Notes under the pieces: model-generated
Seen by the model: the letters and a program-made list of their open reading frames with translations, nothing else
The model's database searches: none
Told to the model about the DNA's origin: nothing
Translations under genes and position numbers: made by a program
NCBI RefSeq assembly: GCF_001879695.1
Contig: NZ_MNBL01000027.1
Location: forward strand, 1-48,022
Reading direction: 5' to 3'
DNA length: 48,022 nucleotides
Origin: Nioella sediminis
Lineage (GTDB): Bacteria > Pseudomonadota > Alphaproteobacteria > Rhodobacterales > Rhodobacteraceae
In this document: piece by piece, positions 16,827 through 27,210 of the stretch
Position numbering within the stretch: position 1 is the stretch's first letter
Layout: every line of letters starts with the position of its first letter

Positions 16827-17351
16827 ATGCGCCTCATTTCCGCGCTTCTAGCCCTCGCCCTGACCGTCCCCGCCGCACAGGCGCAAAGCGTCGAGGAGAC
16901 AGAGCTGGTCCATGCCCTTTTGCGCAACATGAACCCCCAGTCGATCACCCATAACCGCGAGGTCTGCGGCTATATCGTGCGCACGCCCTCGGGGCAGCTG
17001 GATGTCAGCAAGGTCAGTTGGGGGGGCGAAGCGTCTTGTGGGATGATCCCGGTCGAGCCGGGATTTCAGATCATTTCGTCCTGGCACACCCATGCGGCCT
17101 GGGCACCCGGTTATGACGGCGAGGTTCCCTCAACCATCGACGTGGAAGGGGACATGGCCCGTGGCGTGAATGGTTGGGTGGCGACACCCGGCGGGCGGCT
17201 GTGGTTCATCAACGGACAGACCGGGTTCATGTATCAGGTCTGCGGGCGGGGTTGCCTGCCGTCCGATCCCGGTTTCTACCCGGAAGAACACGGACCCGTT
17301 GAAAAGCAATACACGCTGGCACAGCTGCGCCGCCGCTTCAACGCCCGCTAA
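16827..17351 (+). CDS. Secreted DUF4329 / JAMM-like protein
   Basis: A 174-residue protein; ATG 16827 follows TTGGAG. The N-terminus MRLISALLALALTVPAAQAQ is a Sec signal with an AQA cleavage site. The mature part carries a JAMM-like zinc set: E45 in NREVCGYIV, H87-x-H89 in SWHTHAAW and S102-x2-D105 in PSTIDVEGD. The HxH-to-Ser gap is 12 instead of the canonical 7. DUF4329 members are known or predicted JAB/MPN-fold peptidases or deamidases, sometimes toxin domains. Four cysteines in the mature chain could form disulfides. No immunity or secretion gene is adjacent, so a housekeeping periplasmic role is as likely as a toxin role. Confidence 0.7.
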   Translation: MRLISALLALALTVPAAQAQSVEETELVHALLRNMNPQSITHNREVCGYIVRTPSGQLDVSKVSWGGEASCGMIPVEPGFQIISSWHTHAAWAPGYDGEVPSTIDVEGDMARGVNGWVATPGGRLWFINGQTGFMYQVCGRGCLPSDPGFYPEEHGPVEKQYTLAQLRRRFNAR

Positions 17352-17356
17352 CGAAA

Positions 17357-17384
17357 AAGGCGCCGGGGGTGCCGGCGCCTTCCT
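17357..17384. terminator. Terminator between the DUF4329 gene and gcvP
   Basis: AAGGCGCCG (17357-17365) pairs with CGGCGCCTT (17373-17381) around a 7-nt loop. An A-run on the left and TTCCTT on the right make it usable by both converging genes. Confidence 0.75.
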
Positions 17385-17388
17385 TGCT

Positions 17389-20238
17389 TCACTCTGCCGC
17401 GTCCAGATACTCCTCCAGCGGCGGGCAGGTGCAGACCAGATGCCGGTCGCCATAGGCATTGTCCACCCGCCCCACCGGCGGCCAGTACTTATCCACCCGG
17501 AAGCTGCCCGGCGGGAAACAGCCCTGTTCGCGGCTATAGGGCCGGTCCCAGTCCCCGATCAGCGCATTCACCGTGTGCGGCGCGTGCTTGAGCGGGTTGT
17601 TCTCGGCATCCATCTCGCCCTTCTCGATGGCCGCGATTTCATCACGGATAGAGAGCATGGCGGTGATGAACCGGTCCAGTTCCGCCTTGGTTTCCGACTC
17701 CGTCGGTTCCACCATCAGCGTGCCCGCCACCGGCCAGCTCATGGTCGGCGCGTGGAAGCCGTTGTCGATCAGGCGTTTGGCGATGTCATCCACGGTCACA
17801 TGGGCGCTGTCCGCGAAGGGGCGGGTGTCGAGGATGCATTCATGCGCGATGCGCCCCCCCTTGCCTTTGAAGAGCACGTCATAGGACCCTTCCAGCCGCT
17901 TGGCGATGTAGTTGGCGTTGAGGATCGCCACCTTGGTCGCCTGCGTCAGCCCCTCGCCGCCCATCATCAGGATATAGGCCCAGGAAATCGGCAGGATCGA
18001 GGCCGAGCCGAGCGGAGCCGCCGAAACCGGCCCTTGTTCCCCCCCGGTTTCCGGGTGGCCCGGCAGATGCGGGGCCAGATGCGCCTTGACGCCGATGGGA
18101 CCCATGCCGGGGCCACCGCCGCCATGCGGAATGCAGAAGGTCTTGTGCAGGTTCAGGTGGCTGACGTCACCGCCGATATCGCCGGGACGCACCAGACCCA
18201 CCATGGCGTTCATGTTGGCCCCGTCGATATAGACCTGGCCGCCATGGTCATGAGTGATCTGGCAGACCTCGCGCACCGTTTCCTCGAACACGCCATGGGT
18301 CGAGGGATAGGTGATCATGCAGGCCGCCAGCTTGTCGCCCGCCGCCTCGGCCTTTGCGCGGAAATCCTCCACGTCGATATCGCCGTTTTCTGCCGACTTC
18401 ACCACCACGACCTTCATATCGCACATATGCGCCGAGGCAGGGTTGGTGCCGTGGGCCGATACCGGGATCAGGCAGATATTGCGATCTCCCTGCCCGTTGG
18501 CACGGTGATAGGCCTGAATTGTCAGCAGACCCGCATATTCGCCCTGCGCGCCCGAGTTCGGCTGCAGGCTCATCGCGTCATAGCCGGTGATCTGGCACAG
18601 CTGATCGGACAGATCCTTGGCCAGTTCCGCATAGCCTTCAGCCTGATCCGCCGGGGCAAAGGGGTGCATGTTGGAAAACTCGGGCCAGGTGATCGGCATC
18701 ATTTCGGCCGCGGCGTTGAGTTTCATGGTGCACGACCCGAGCGGGATCATCGCGCGATCGAGCGCCAGATCCCGGTCCGCCAGACGACGCATGTAGCGCA
18801 TCATCTCGGTTTCTGCCCGGTTGAGGTGGAAGATCGGATGAGTCAGATAGTCCGACTGGCGCAGCAGAGCGTCCGGGATGCGGTATTCCGCCGTTAGACC
18901 CGCCTTTCGGTCATGGATACCGAAGGCGCGCCACAGACGTTCGACGGTTTCGGGCCGCGTGGTTTCGTCCAGCGAGATCCCGATCCGCGTCCCACCAATC
19001 TTGCGCACATTGATCCGCTCGCGCCGGGCGGCGTCGATGATCGCGCCCTGTAACGGGCCCACATCCACGGTGATCGTGTCGAAGAAGCTCTCAGGCTCGA
19101 CCTTGAAGCCCTTTTCCTCCAGCCCCCGCGCCACGCGCACGGTCTTGCGATGCACCCGCTGCGCGATGGCCTTCAACCCCTCCGGCCCATGGAACACGGC
19201 GTAGAAGCTGGCGATATTGGCCAGCAGCGCCTGTGCGGTGCAGACGTTCGAGGTGGCCTTTTCGCGGCGGATATGCTGTTCGCGGGTTTGCAGCGACAGG
19301 CGATAGGCGGGGTTGCCCTGCGCGTCGATGGACACACCGACAATCCGGCCCGGCATGTTGCGCTTGTAGGCGTCCTTGCAGGCCATATAGGCCGCCGAGG
19401 GGCCGCCAAAGCCCATGGGCACGCCAAAGCGCTGCGTCGATCCCACGGCGATATCCGCGCCCATGGCGCCCGGCTCCTTCAGCACGGTCAGCGCCAGCGG
19501 ATCGGCGATGACGATGCCGATGGCCTTGGCTTCGTGCAGGCGGGCAATCTCGTCGGTGAAGTCGCGCACATGGCCATAGGTGCCCGGATACTGGAACACC
19601 GCGCCGAAGACGGCGTCAGGGTCCAGATCGTCGGGGCAACCCACGATGATCTCGATGCCAAGCGGTGCGGCCCGGGTCTGCATCACCGCGATGTTCTGCG
19701 GGTGGCAGTTTTCATCGACGAAGAAGCCCGTCGCCTTCGATTTCGACACGCGCTGCGCCATGGTCATGGCCTCTGCCGCCGCCGTTGCCTCATCCAGCAG
19801 CGAAGCATTGGCGATATCCAGACCGGTGAGGTCGGTCACCATGGTCTGGTAGTTCAGCAACGCCTCAAGACGCCCCTGAGAAATCTCGGGCTGATAGGGC
19901 GTATAAGCCGTATACCAGGCCGGGTTTTCCAGAATGTTGCGCTGGATCGCGGGCGGGCAGACAGTGCCGTAAAAGCCCTGCCCGATCATGGTGGAGAAGA
20001 CCTTGTTCTTCTTGGCCACCTGCCGCATGTGGTAAAGCAACTGCCGTTCCGACATCGGCTTGCCGAAATCGAGCGGCTTGTCCTGGCGCAGGCTGGCCGG
20101 AACGGTCTGTTCGATCAGCTCGTCCAGATCCTTCACCCCCAGCACCTCGAACATCTCCGCCATCTCCGAGGGCGAAGGGCCGATGTGGCGGCGGTTGGCG
20201 AAGTCGTAGGGTTTGTAATCCGTGGGGGTGAAGGCCAT
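17389..20238 (-). CDS. gcvP: Glycine decarboxylase (P protein), fused single-chain form
   Basis: A 949-residue PLP enzyme of the glycine cleavage system that decarboxylates glycine and passes the aminomethyl group to lipoyl-GcvH. It starts [23 protein letters not shown] with GAGGAGAG upstream. Both halves of the duplicated aspartate-aminotransferase fold are present, the first inactive and the second with the PLP-binding lysine in [19 protein letters not shown]. Length is that of the one-gene form (about 950). It is last in gcvT-gcvH-gcvP, 12 bp after gcvH, under the glycine riboswitch. Confidence 0.97.
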   Translation of the reverse strand: MAFTPTDYKPYDFANRRHIGPSPSEMAEMFEVLGVKDLDELIEQTVPASLRQDKPLDFGKPMSERQLLYHMRQVAKKNKVFSTMIGQGFYGTVCPPAIQRNILENPAWYTAYTPYQPEISQGRLEALLNYQTMVTDLTGLDIANASLLDEATAAAEAMTMAQRVSKSKATGFFVDENCHPQNIAVMQTRAAPLGIEIIVGCPDDLDPDAVFGAVFQYPGTYGHVRDFTDEIARLHEAKAIGIVIADPLALTVLKEPGAMGADIAVGSTQRFGVPMGFGGPSAAYMACKDAYKRNMPGRIVGVSIDAQGNPAYRLSLQTREQHIRREKATSNVCTAQALLANIASFYAVFHGPEGLKAIAQRVHRKTVRVARGLEEKGFKVEPESFFDTITVDVGPLQGAIIDAARRERINVRKIGGTRIGISLDETTRPETVERLWRAFGIHDRKAGLTAEYRIPDALLRQSDYLTHPIFHLNRAETEMMRYMRRLADRDLALDRAMIPLGSCTMKLNAAAEMMPITWPEFSNMHPFAPADQAEGYAELAKDLSDQLCQITGYDAMSLQPNSGAQGEYAGLLTIQAYHRANGQGDRNICLIPVSAHGTNPASAHMCDMKVVVVKSAENGDIDVEDFRAKAEAAGDKLAACMITYPSTHGVFEETVREVCQITHDHGGQVYIDGANMNAMVGLVRPGDIGGDVSHLNLHKTFCIPHGGGGPGMGPIGVKAHLAPHLPGHPETGGEQGPVSAAPLGSASILPISWAYILMMGGEGLTQATKVAILNANYIAKRLEGSYDVLFKGKGGRIAHECILDTRPFADSAHVTVDDIAKRLIDNGFHAPTMSWPVAGTLMVEPTESETKAELDRFITAMLSIRDEIAAIEKGEMDAENNPLKHAPHTVNALIGDWDRPYSREQGCFPPGSFRVDKYWPPVGRVDNAYGDRHLVCTCPPLEEYLDAAE

Positions 20239-20250
20239 CTGGGTCTCTCC

Positions 20251-20610
20251 TCAGTCGATCATCTCTTTATAGGCGTCTTCGTCCATGTACTCGTCCATCT
20301 GCGAGAGGTCGGTCGCCTTGATCTTGAAAAACCACGCCTCGCCCATGGGGTCGTCATTGACCATGCCGGGGGTATCGGCGAGCGCGTCGTTCACTTCCAC
20401 GATCTCACCATCGAGCGGCGCCATGATGTCGGATGCTGCCTTGACGGATTCGATCACCACGATGTCGTCATCCTTGGCCACCTGGGTGCCGGCCTCGGGC
20501 AATTCGACGAACACCACATCGCCAAGGGCGGTGGCGGCATGCTCGGTAATGCCGACAGTCACGATATCGCCATCGGCGCGCAGCCATTCATGTTCTTCGG
20601 TGAATTTCAT
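20251..20610 (-). CDS. gcvH: Glycine cleavage system H protein
   Basis: A 119-residue lipoyl carrier that shuttles the aminomethyl intermediate between P, T and L proteins. The lipoylated lysine lies in [11 protein letters not shown] (about residue 58), and it ends in the typical [15 protein letters not shown] is the standard start; GGGAGAGACCCA precedes it. It lies 22 bp from gcvT and 12 bp from gcvP in one operon. Confidence 0.97.
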   Translation of the reverse strand: MKFTEEHEWLRADGDIVTVGITEHAATALGDVVFVELPEAGTQVAKDDDIVVIESVKAASDIMAPLDGEIVEVNDALADTPGMVNDDPMGEAWFFKIKATDLSQMDEYMDEDAYKEMID

Positions 20611-20632
20611 TGGGTCTCTCCCTTTCGTTGGA

Positions 20633-21733
20633 TCAGCGTTTGTAATCGGGTTTGTGGAACGGCAGGTCGGTCTGCGCAGCAGGCAGGCGCTTGCCGCGAA
20701 CCTCGCCATAAAGCGTAATGTCCGCGGGCACGGCGCTGTCAATGATCCCCATGGCGATCGGCGCGCCGACCGAGGGGCCAAAGCCGCCGGAGGTGATCAC
20801 ACCGATCTGGGTGCCGCCCTCAGCCGCATCGAAGAGGGGCACACCGCCACGCATCGGCGCACGGCCCTCGGGCCGCAGGCCCACGCGGCGGCGCGCTGCA
20901 CCGTTCTGCATTTCGTCCAGGATACGGTCCGCACCGGGGAAGCCACCCTCCCGGTCACCGCCCACGCGGCGCACCTTGTTCACGGCCCAGGTCATCCCGG
21001 CCTCGATGGGGGAAATCTCTTCGGTCAGGTCATTGCCGTATAGCGGCATCCCGGCCTCCATCCGCAGGCTGTCGCGGGCGCCGAGGCCAATGGGCATGAC
21101 CTCTTCCATCTCCAGCAACACGGAGGCGAAACCTTCGGCGGCATCGGCGGGGACCGAGATCTCGAACCCATCCTCACCGGTATAGCCCGAGCGGGAAATC
21201 CACAGCTCCACGCCGTTCCAAGCCACCTGCGCCACATCCATGAACTTCATCTCCGCAACAGACGGCACCAGCCGCGCCAGTGCGGTTTCCGCCAGCGGCC
21301 CTTGCAGCGCCAGCAACGCGCGGTCGGTCACTTCATCCACGCCGTCGATAGCGGCGCGCATATGGGCGATGTCATGTTCCTTGCGAGAGGCGTTGACGAC
21401 GAGGAACAGATCCCCCGCCCGCCGCGCGATCATCAGGTCATCCAGAACCCCGCCCGCGTCATTGGTAAAAAGCCCATACCGCTGGCGGCCTTCCTTCAGG
21501 CCGATCACATCGACCGGAACCAGAGCCTCCAGCGCCGCATCCGCCGACAGCGGCAGCAGGACCTGACCCATATGGCTGACGTCAAACAGACCCGCCTTTT
21601 CCCGTGTGTGCTGATGTTCCGCCATGACCCCGGCGGCAAATTGCACCGGCATCTCATAGCCCGCGAACGGCACCATCTTGGCGCCCTGCGCCTCGTGCAG
21701 CGCCTTCAGCGGCAGGTGTTTCAGATCGCTCAT
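20633..21733 (-). CDS. gcvT: Aminomethyltransferase (T protein)
   Basis: A 366-residue folate-dependent enzyme that releases ammonia from aminomethyl-GcvH and makes 5,10-methylene-THF. [23 protein letters not shown] and [10 protein letters not shown] are the conserved N-terminal folate-site segments; the catalytic Asp region is [12 protein letters not shown] near residue 186. The start at 21733 ([14 protein letters not shown]) has GGGGAGG upstream; the longer frame to 21796 overlaps the terminator hairpin and was rejected. First gene of gcvTHP. Confidence 0.96.
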   Translation of the reverse strand: MSDLKHLPLKALHEAQGAKMVPFAGYEMPVQFAAGVMAEHQHTREKAGLFDVSHMGQVLLPLSADAALEALVPVDVIGLKEGRQRYGLFTNDAGGVLDDLMIARRAGDLFLVVNASRKEHDIAHMRAAIDGVDEVTDRALLALQGPLAETALARLVPSVAEMKFMDVAQVAWNGVELWISRSGYTGEDGFEISVPADAAEGFASVLLEMEEVMPIGLGARDSLRMEAGMPLYGNDLTEEISPIEAGMTWAVNKVRRVGGDREGGFPGADRILDEMQNGAARRRVGLRPEGRAPMRGGVPLFDAAEGGTQIGVITSGGFGPSVGAPIAMGIIDSAVPADITLYGEVRGKRLPAAQTDLPFHKPDYKR

Positions 21734-21772
21734 GCGGCCTCCCCTTTTCATCGACCGGGGCTGGCCCGGCAT

Positions 21773-21798
21773 CGCTAAAACATGCGTAATCCGCATGT
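21773..21798 (-). terminator. Terminator hairpin of the glycine riboswitch expression platform
   Basis: On the minus strand ACATGCG, loop GATTA, CGCATGT, then TTTTAGCG. It lies directly between the second aptamer and gcvT, 40 bp before the start codon, so glycine binding probably controls termination here. Confidence 0.65.
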
Positions 21799-21802
21799 CA
21801 CG

Positions 21803-21962
21803 ATGCCCCCTCTGTCCTTTCGCCTGAGATCGTTATCCCTTCGGCGGACGCAACACGCGCCTCTCTCCAGAGTTTCGATGTTCCAGCAGGTCCTGGCGCC
21901 TGAGAGTTTACCGGGGCGGTTGCTCCTTCGGCACCGGTACGGAACCGGATTCTCCCTGCTTG
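21803..21962 (-). promoter_or_regulatory. Tandem glycine riboswitch
   Basis: Two adjacent glycine aptamers on the minus strand upstream of gcvT. The first is enclosed by AGCAGG...CCTGCT and contains the conserved core CCGAAGGAGCAA and AACTCTCAGGC. The second is enclosed by CTCTG...CAGAG and contains CCGCCGAAGGGATAACG and TCTCAGGCGAAAGGACAG. This two-aptamer form is the classic switch that turns on gcvTHP when glycine is abundant. A terminator hairpin follows at 21773-21798. Outer boundaries are approximate. Confidence 0.92.
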
Positions 21963-22040
21963 AACGAGGGGCAGGATAGCGATCTTTTTGATTCCGGCAA
22001 GCCCTTGCATGCAACCGCATACGCGGGCATCTCTATCGCC

Positions 22041-22607
22041 ATGTCTGACCCTTTCTTCTTTGGCTATGGCAGCCTTGTGAACCGATCAACTCATACCTAC
22101 CCCCGTGCCGCCAAGGCGACGGTGACCGGATGGGCGCGCGAATGGAAAAAGTCCAAGCTTCGGCGCGTTGCCTTTCTGACTGCGGTGGAGGCGCATGGCG
22201 AGGAAATTGACGGGCTGATCGCTGCTGTACCGGGGGCCGATTGGGTGGCGCTGGATGAACGCGAACGGGCCTATCACCGGTTACCGGTTCTGGAGATTCG
22301 CCATGACCACCCACCCCTGCCCGACATCCAGATCTATCGCGCGAGCGCGGATCATATAGAAGAATCGGGCGACCACGTCCTGCTGCAGAGCTATCTGGAT
22401 GTGGTGGTGCAGGGCTATCTGCGGGAATTTGGCGTCGAGGGGGCGGACCGCTTCTTCGCCACCACCCATGGCTGGGACATGCCCATTTGCCGGGATCGCG
22501 AGGACCCGGTTTATCCCCGGCATCAGCGACTGACATCCGAGGAGCGGGATTTCGTCGATGACCGGTTGGAGCGGCTTGGGGTGGGATTTACGAACAGACG
22601 GCCCTGA
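22041..22607 (+). CDS. Gamma-glutamylcyclotransferase-fold protein
   Basis: A 188-residue protein starting MSDPFFFGYGSLVNRSTH. YGSL (residues 9-12) is the substrate-loop signature of the GGCT/ChaC/AIG2 superfamily, and LDERERAYHRLPV (from about 71) holds the likely catalytic glutamate (E75 or E73). Members cyclise gamma-glutamyl groups to 5-oxoproline or act on glutathione; which of these applies here is not readable. The ATG at 22041 was chosen because an upstream in-frame start at 21960 would fall in the riboswitch and lacks family residues. It diverges from the gcv operon. Confidence 0.75.
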   Translation: MSDPFFFGYGSLVNRSTHTYPRAAKATVTGWAREWKKSKLRRVAFLTAVEAHGEEIDGLIAAVPGADWVALDERERAYHRLPVLEIRHDHPPLPDIQIYRASADHIEESGDHVLLQSYLDVVVQGYLREFGVEGADRFFATTHGWDMPICRDREDPVYPRHQRLTSEERDFVDDRLERLGVGFTNRRP

Positions 22608-22677
22608 CAGGTCGTCCCGGATTTTTCTGGCAATCCTCGCCTAGTCACCTAGCATCGCCAAAAAGGGGGATGCAGGA

Positions 22678-23301
22678 ATGGCGCTACAGATCATCGGGGC
22701 CGGGTTCGGCCGAACGGGAACCGAGTCGCTCAAACGTGCGTTGGAGATGCTGGGGTTCGGTCCCTGCCACCACATGCACGAGGTCATGGAGCGGCCTGAA
22801 CTGAACACCCAATGGCGGGCGATTGCAGCAGGTGCCGATCCCGATTGGGACCGTGTGTTCGACGGCTACCGATCCACAGTCGATTGGCCCTCGACGCATT
22901 ATTGGGATGCGCTGGCGGATCACTACCCGAACGCCAAGATCATCCTGTCTCTACGCGATGCGGCGGGCTGGTTCAAAAGCATGCAGAACACCATTCTGCC
23001 GGTTCTGCGCGACAGCACCGATGCCGAAAGCTTCGGCACGTCAGTCATCCGGGATCAGCTCTTTTCCGGAAATCTGGACGACCGGGACCACGTTGTCGGC
23101 GTCTACAAGGATCACATCGCGCGGGTGAAGGCCAGGATCCCGCCCGAGCGCCTGCTGACCTATGAGCTTGGCAGCGGATGGGAGCCGCTCTGCGCATTTC
23201 TGGGCTGCGACGTGCCGTCCGAGCCCTACCCGTCCGGCAACCGTCCCGACCAGTTCCACGAGAAAATCGCAGAGGCTGACGCCGCAAAGACTGTGCAATA
23301 G
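22678..23301 (+). CDS. Sulfotransferase-family protein
   Basis: A 207-residue protein. GAGFGRTGTESLKRALEMLG near residues 7-26 is the 5'-phosphosulfate-binding loop, and ILSLRDAAGWFKSMQNTI near 98-115 matches the 3'-phosphate motif region of PAPS-dependent sulfotransferases. This small bacterial group is common and its acceptors are unknown. No signal peptide is present. A GCAGGA stretch precedes the ATG. It converges on the ribosomal operon end with a shared terminator. Confidence 0.82.
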   Translation: MALQIIGAGFGRTGTESLKRALEMLGFGPCHHMHEVMERPELNTQWRAIAAGADPDWDRVFDGYRSTVDWPSTHYWDALADHYPNAKIILSLRDAAGWFKSMQNTILPVLRDSTDAESFGTSVIRDQLFSGNLDDRDHVVGVYKDHIARVKARIPPERLLTYELGSGWEPLCAFLGCDVPSEPYPSGNRPDQFHEKIAEADAAKTVQ

Positions 23302-23303
23302 AA

Positions 23304-23335
23304 AACGCCCCGGCCTGTCGACCGGGGCGCTTCCT
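23304..23335. terminator. Bidirectional terminator, sulfotransferase / rpmD
   Basis: CGCCCCGG (23306-23313) pairs with CCGGGGCG (23322-23329). Leftward transcripts from rpmD get a TTTTC run and rightward ones TTCCTT. It ends the spc block immediately after rpmD, so rplO and secY are not in this operon. Confidence 0.75.
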
Positions 23336-23352
23336 TAACCTCTCAGAGTAGC

Positions 23353-23541
23353 TTAGTCGCGCTCTTCGATGATTTCGACCATATGCGGGATCTTGGCGAT
23401 CATGCCACGGACCGAAGGGGTATCTTCCAGTTCGCGGGTCTTGTGCATCTTGTTCAGGCCCAGGCCGATCAGCGTCTGGCGCTGGATGGCGGGGCGGCGG
23501 ATCGGGGAACCGATCTGCTTGACGACGATGGTTTTTGCCAT
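23353..23541 (-). CDS. rpmD: 50S ribosomal protein L30
   Basis: A 62-residue protein, [31 protein letters not shown], the full L30 fold. It is the last gene of the minus-strand ribosomal block, followed by a terminator. In the classical order rplO and secY would come next, but they are absent here. It lies 12 bp after rpsE. Confidence 0.97.
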   Translation of the reverse strand: MAKTIVVKQIGSPIRRPAIQRQTLIGLGLNKMHKTRELEDTPSVRGMIAKIPHMVEIIEERD

Positions 23542-23553
23542 GGGTGCGTCTCC

Positions 23554-24126
23554 TTACGAGTCAGCGGCTTCGGCGGTGGCTTCGGCTTCCGGCTTGCGCA
23601 GGATGTCGGCCACTTTCTTGCCACGGCGAGCCGCAACCATACGCGGGGAGGACTCGTTGCGGAGACCGTCCAGCGTGGCGCGGATCATGTTGTAGGGGTT
23701 CTGGGACCCGGTCGACTTGGCAACCACGTCCTTGACGCCCAGCATCTCGAACACGGCGCGCATAGGACCACCGGCGATGATCCCGGTGCCTTCCGGAGCG
23801 GTGCGCATGGTCACCTTGCCAGCGCCGTGATGGCCCTTGACGTCGTGATGCAGGGTGCGGCCTTCCTTCAGCGGCACGCGGATCAGCTGACGCTTGGCCT
23901 GCTCGGTCGCCTTGCGGATCGCCTCGGGCACCTCTTTGGCCTTGCCCTTGCCGAAGCCGACGCGGCCACGCTGGTCGCCCACAACCACGAGGGCGGCGAA
24001 GCCGAAGCGCTTACCACCTTTGACGGTTTTGGACACACGGTTGATCGCGACAAGGCGGTCAGCGAATTCCGGGGTTTCTTCGCGCTCTTCGCGGCGGCGG
24101 CCGCGGCGCTGTTCACGTTCTGCCAT
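23554..24126 (-). CDS. rpsE: 30S ribosomal protein S5
   Basis: A 190-residue protein with an arginine/glutamate-rich N-terminal extension. The S5 double-stranded-RNA-binding domain ([23 protein letters not shown]) is followed by the [28 protein letters not shown] segment of the C-terminal domain. S5 takes part in decoding accuracy and mRNA entry. A 120-bp spacer separates it from rplR, longer than elsewhere in the operon, with no gene in it. Confidence 0.97.
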   Translation of the reverse strand: MAEREQRRGRRREEREETPEFADRLVAINRVSKTVKGGKRFGFAALVVVGDQRGRVGFGKGKAKEVPEAIRKATEQAKRQLIRVPLKEGRTLHHDVKGHHGAGKVTMRTAPEGTGIIAGGPMRAVFEMLGVKDVVAKSTGSQNPYNMIRATLDGLRNESSPRMVAARRGKKVADILRKPEAEATAEAADS

Positions 24127-24246
24127 TGATTGGCATCCTCTTTCAGGTGGCGCGCTATGCGCCGGTTGCGTCGATCGCAGTGGACAGGCGCAAACCCAGT
24201 CCCCCGATCATCGAGGCGGCCCCTGACCGGAGCCGCCTGCAAGTGA

Positions 24247-24606
24247 TTAGAACTTCAGACCACCTTCACGCGCAGCGTCGGCCAGAGCCTTCACCTTGCC
24301 GTGGAAGAGGAAGCCGCCACGGTCGAAGTAGCATTCTTCGACGCCTTTGGCCTTGGCACGCTCGGCAATCGCCGCGCCCACCTTGGTGGCCGCTTCGACG
24401 TTGTTCTTGCCGACCACGCCCAGATCCTTCTCCATGGTGGAGGCGGAGGCCAGGGTGACGCCATTCACGTCGTCGATCAGCTGCACGCTGATGTTCTTGT
24501 TCGAACGGTGCACCGACAGGCGCGGACGCCCATTCGCGGTTTTCCGCAGCTTGTTCCGGACGCGCAGGCGGCGTTTCTGGAACAGGACTTGTTTGCTGTT
24601 TGCCAT
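24247..24606 (-). CDS. rplR: 50S ribosomal protein L18
   Basis: A 119-residue 5S-rRNA-binding protein; [18 protein letters not shown] and [25 protein letters not shown] are the diagnostic blocks. It lies 11 bp after rplF. No unusual features. Confidence 0.97.
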   Translation of the reverse strand: MANSKQVLFQKRRLRVRNKLRKTANGRPRLSVHRSNKNISVQLIDDVNGVTLASASTMEKDLGVVGKNNVEAATKVGAAIAERAKAKGVEECYFDRGGFLFHGKVKALADAAREGGLKF

Positions 24607-24617
24607 TGTTCGCGCCC

Positions 24618-25151
24618 TTACTTCTTCTTGCCTTCCTTGCGGAAGATATACTCATCCTTGTAGCGGATGCCTTTGCCCTTGTAGGGCTCGGGCTTGCGCC
24701 ATTCGCGGATGTTTGCTGCAACCTGGCCGACCTCTTGCTGGTCGATGCCTTCGACGATGATTTCGGTCGGCTTCGGCGCGGTCACGGTGACCCCGGCAGG
24801 AACCTCGAAATTCACGTCATGCGACAGGCCGAGCGACAGTTTCAGGACATTGCCCTGCATCTGCGCGCGGTAACCCACACCCTGGATCTCCAGCTCTTTC
24901 TTGAAGCCTTCGGTCACACCGGTCACCAGATTGGCGACCTGGGTGCGGGACATGCCCCACTGCTGACGCGCCCGCTTGGACTTGCCGCGCGGGGTGACCG
25001 ACACGGCGTTGTCTTCGACGGAGAGCGTCACATCGTCGGTTGCGGTGAAGCTGCGGGTGCCCTTGGGGCCCTTCACTTCAACGGTCTGGCCGGAGACGGA
25101 TGCAGTCACACCCGACGGCAGCTCGACCGGTTTCTTACCAATACGAGACAT
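24618..25151 (-). CDS. rplF: 50S ribosomal protein L6
   Basis: A 177-residue protein, [19 protein letters not shown] to the C-terminal [21 protein letters not shown]-type block ([18 protein letters not shown]). Two similar alpha/beta domains; it sits near the sarcin-ricin loop. The ATG at 25151 follows GGAGG; the TTG two codons upstream was rejected. Confidence 0.97.
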   Translation of the reverse strand: MSRIGKKPVELPSGVTASVSGQTVEVKGPKGTRSFTATDDVTLSVEDNAVSVTPRGKSKRARQQWGMSRTQVANLVTGVTEGFKKELEIQGVGYRAQMQGNVLKLSLGLSHDVNFEVPAGVTVTAPKPTEIIVEGIDQQEVGQVAANIREWRKPEPYKGKGIRYKDEYIFRKEGKKK

Positions 25152-25163
25152 TGCCAAACCTCC

Positions 25164-25556
25164 TTAGAACACGGTGCAGAGCACTTCGCCGCCAACATTG
25201 GCGCCACGTGCAGCTGCATCCGACATCACGCCCTTGGACGTGGAGACGATGGAAACACCCATGCCCTGACGGACCTGCGGGATGTCGTTGACGCTCATGT
25301 ACACGCGGCGGCCGGGCTTGGACACGCGCTTGACTTCGCGGATCACAGGCTCGCCTTCATAGTACTTGAGGCTGATTTCGATGGTGGGATGGCCCTTTGC
25401 ATCCGTGCCACGTTCGTAGCCGCGGATATAGCCTTCGTCGGCCAGCACATCCAGAACCCATGCGCGCAGCTTCGATGCCGGGGTCGACACGGTCGACTTG
25501 CCGCGCATCTGGGCGTTGCGGATACGGGTCAGCATATCACCGATAGGATCGTTCAT
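25164..25556 (-). CDS. rpsH: 30S ribosomal protein S8
   Basis: A 130-residue protein, [23 protein letters not shown], with the C-terminal [32 protein letters not shown]8 binds 16S helix 21 and in E. coli represses the spc operon. A second ATG directly upstream (25559) is better spaced from AGGAGGG, so the protein may carry one extra Met. Confidence 0.96.
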   Translation of the reverse strand: MNDPIGDMLTRIRNAQMRGKSTVSTPASKLRAWVLDVLADEGYIRGYERGTDAKGHPTIEISLKYYEGEPVIREVKRVSKPGRRVYMSVNDIPQVRQGMGVSIVSTSKGVMSDAAARGANVGGEVLCTVF

Positions 25557-25571
25557 CATGTCAAACCCTCC

Positions 25572-25877
25572 TTACCAGCTCGACTTGACCATGCCGGGGA
25601 TCTGGCCGTTCGAGGCCAGGTCACGCAGCTTGATCCGCGACATTTTCAGCTTGCGGTAATACGCCTTGGGGCGACCGGTCAGCTGGCAACGGTTGTGAAG
25701 ACGGGTGGCAGAGCTGTTGCGGGGCAGTTTCGCCAGTTTCAGGCGCGCCTTGAACCGCTCTTCCATCGGCCGCTCTTCGTCATTCGCGATTTCCTTCAGC
25801 GCGGCGCGCTTGGCGGCATATTGTGCCACCAGACGTTCCCGCTTCAGTTCGCGTTCGATCATTGCTTTCTTAGCCAT
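25572..25877 (-). CDS. rpsN: 30S ribosomal protein S14 (zinc-independent form)
   Basis: A 101-residue protein of the long, cysteine-poor type; the CxxC pairs of the zinc form are absent ([30 protein letters not shown]). A single cysteine remains. It lies between rplE and rpsH in normal order. Confidence 0.97.
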   Translation of the reverse strand: MAKKAMIERELKRERLVAQYAAKRAALKEIANDEERPMEERFKARLKLAKLPRNSSATRLHNRCQLTGRPKAYYRKLKMSRIKLRDLASNGQIPGMVKSSW

Positions 25878-25898
25878 GTTCTACTTCCTCTCCGCGGC

Positions 25899-26462
25899 TC
25901 AGCTGTTGAACGGCATGTTGAAATGCTTCAACAGCGCCTTGGCTTCCGCGTCGGTCTTCGCGGTGGTGGCGATCACGATATCCATGCCCCAGACCTCATC
26001 GACCTTGTCGAAGTTGATCTCGGGGAACACGATATGTTCCTTCATGCCCATGGCGTAGTTGCCACGGCCGTCGAAGGATTTGCCCGACACGCCGCGGAAG
26101 TCGCGGACGCGGGGCATTGCAATCGTGATCAGGCGATCGAGGAATTCGTACATGCGGTCGCCGCGCAGGGTGACCTTGGCGCCAAGCGGCATGCCTTCAC
26201 GAACCCGGAAACCGGCGATCGATTTGGAGGCCGTGGTGGTCAGAGCCTTCTGGCCAGCGATGGCGGTCAGGTCTTCCTGGGCCGATTTGGCCTTCTTGGA
26301 ATCGCGAACCGCTTCGGCCCCGCAGCCGATGTTCAGGACGATCTTGTCCAGGCGCGGGATTTGCATGTCGTTCTTGTAGCCGAACTCTTCCTTCATGGCA
26401 GCACGGATGCTGTCCTTGTAGGCGGCCTTCAGACGCGGGGTGTAGTTTGCGGAATCAAGCAT
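25899..26462 (-). CDS. rplE: 50S ribosomal protein L5
   Basis: A 187-residue 5S-rRNA-binding protein of the central protuberance. Blocks [18 protein letters not shown] and [26 protein letters not shown] are diagnostic. Its ATG overlaps the rplX stop by eight bases (ATGCTTGA), so translation is coupled. Confidence 0.97.
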   Translation of the reverse strand: MLDSANYTPRLKAAYKDSIRAAMKEEFGYKNDMQIPRLDKIVLNIGCGAEAVRDSKKAKSAQEDLTAIAGQKALTTTASKSIAGFRVREGMPLGAKVTLRGDRMYEFLDRLITIAMPRVRDFRGVSGKSFDGRGNYAMGMKEHIVFPEINFDKVDEVWGMDIVIATTAKTDAEAKALLKHFNMPFNS

Positions 26463-26766
26463 CGATCACGTCCCCCGTGGTCTTGGCGTAACGGACCTTC
26501 TTGTCGCCTTCCATGCGGAAGCCAACGCGGGTCGGTTTGCCGTTTGCGTCGATCAGCGCGAGGTTCGACAGCTGGATCGGCATTGCCTTGGGAAGGCGGC
26601 CGCCCTGGTCGGTCTGGCTCTGACGGGTATGGCGGATCGCCATGTTGATGCCGTCCACGACGGCTTTGCCGGCCTTGGGGTCGACGGAGGCGATTGTGCC
26701 TTCCTTGCCCTTGTCCTTGCCGGCCAGCACGACGACCTTGTCGCCGGTTTTCAGCTTAGCAGCCAT
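26455..26766 (-). CDS. rplX: 50S ribosomal protein L24
   Basis: A 103-residue assembly-initiating protein with the KOW motif [22 protein letters not shown] and [17 protein letters not shown]. It starts one base after the rplN stop and overlaps rplE. Confidence 0.97.
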   Translation of the reverse strand: MAAKLKTGDKVVVLAGKDKGKEGTIASVDPKAGKAVVDGINMAIRHTRQSQTDQGGRLPKAMPIQLSNLALIDANGKPTRVGFRMEGDKKVRYAKTTGDVIDA

Positions 26767-26767
26767 C

Positions 26768-27136
26768 TTACAGCACCTCCGGGGCGAGCGAGATGATCTT
26801 CATGAAGTTCTTGGCACGCAGTTCGCGCACAACCGGCCCGAAGATACGGGTACCGACCGGCTCACCTGCGTTGTTCAGGATCACGGCGGCGTTGCGGTCA
26901 AAGCGGATTGCGGTGCCGTCTTCACGGCGAACTTCCTTGGCGGTGCGCACGACGACGGCCTTGCGGACGTCCCCTTTCTTCACGCGGCCGCGCGGGATGG
27001 CTTCCTTCACCGAGACGACAATGATGTCGCCGACGGAGGCGTATTTACGCTTGGAACCACCCAGGACCTTGATGCACTGCACCCGGCGAGCGCCGGAGTT
27101 GTCAGCGACATCCAGATTGGTCTGCATCTGGATCAT
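26768..27136 (-). CDS. rplN: 50S ribosomal protein L14
   Basis: A 122-residue protein, [27 protein letters not shown], with the C-terminal [24 protein letters not shown]. It contacts 16S helix 14 in the inter-subunit bridge. A 74-bp spacer separates it from rpsQ. Confidence 0.97.
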   Translation of the reverse strand: MIQMQTNLDVADNSGARRVQCIKVLGGSKRKYASVGDIIVVSVKEAIPRGRVKKGDVRKAVVVRTAKEVRREDGTAIRFDRNAAVILNNAGEPVGTRIFGPVVRELRAKNFMKIISLAPEVL

Positions 27137-27210
27137 GTGGTTTCTCCCGACCTGTGGGGGCTGGTCTTGTTTGATCCCCCAGGGTTTCGTTCAATCTGGA
27201 ACGGGATCGC

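Noticed and set aside
21960-22040. Earlier start for the GGCT-fold gene
   Set aside because: It would place coding sequence at the edge of the glycine riboswitch and adds residues absent from the family core, which begins at FFFGYGSL.
24600-26648. 682-codon plus-strand frame across rplF to rplX
   Set aside because: Runs opposite several intact ribosomal protein genes; composition is that of complementary-strand translation.
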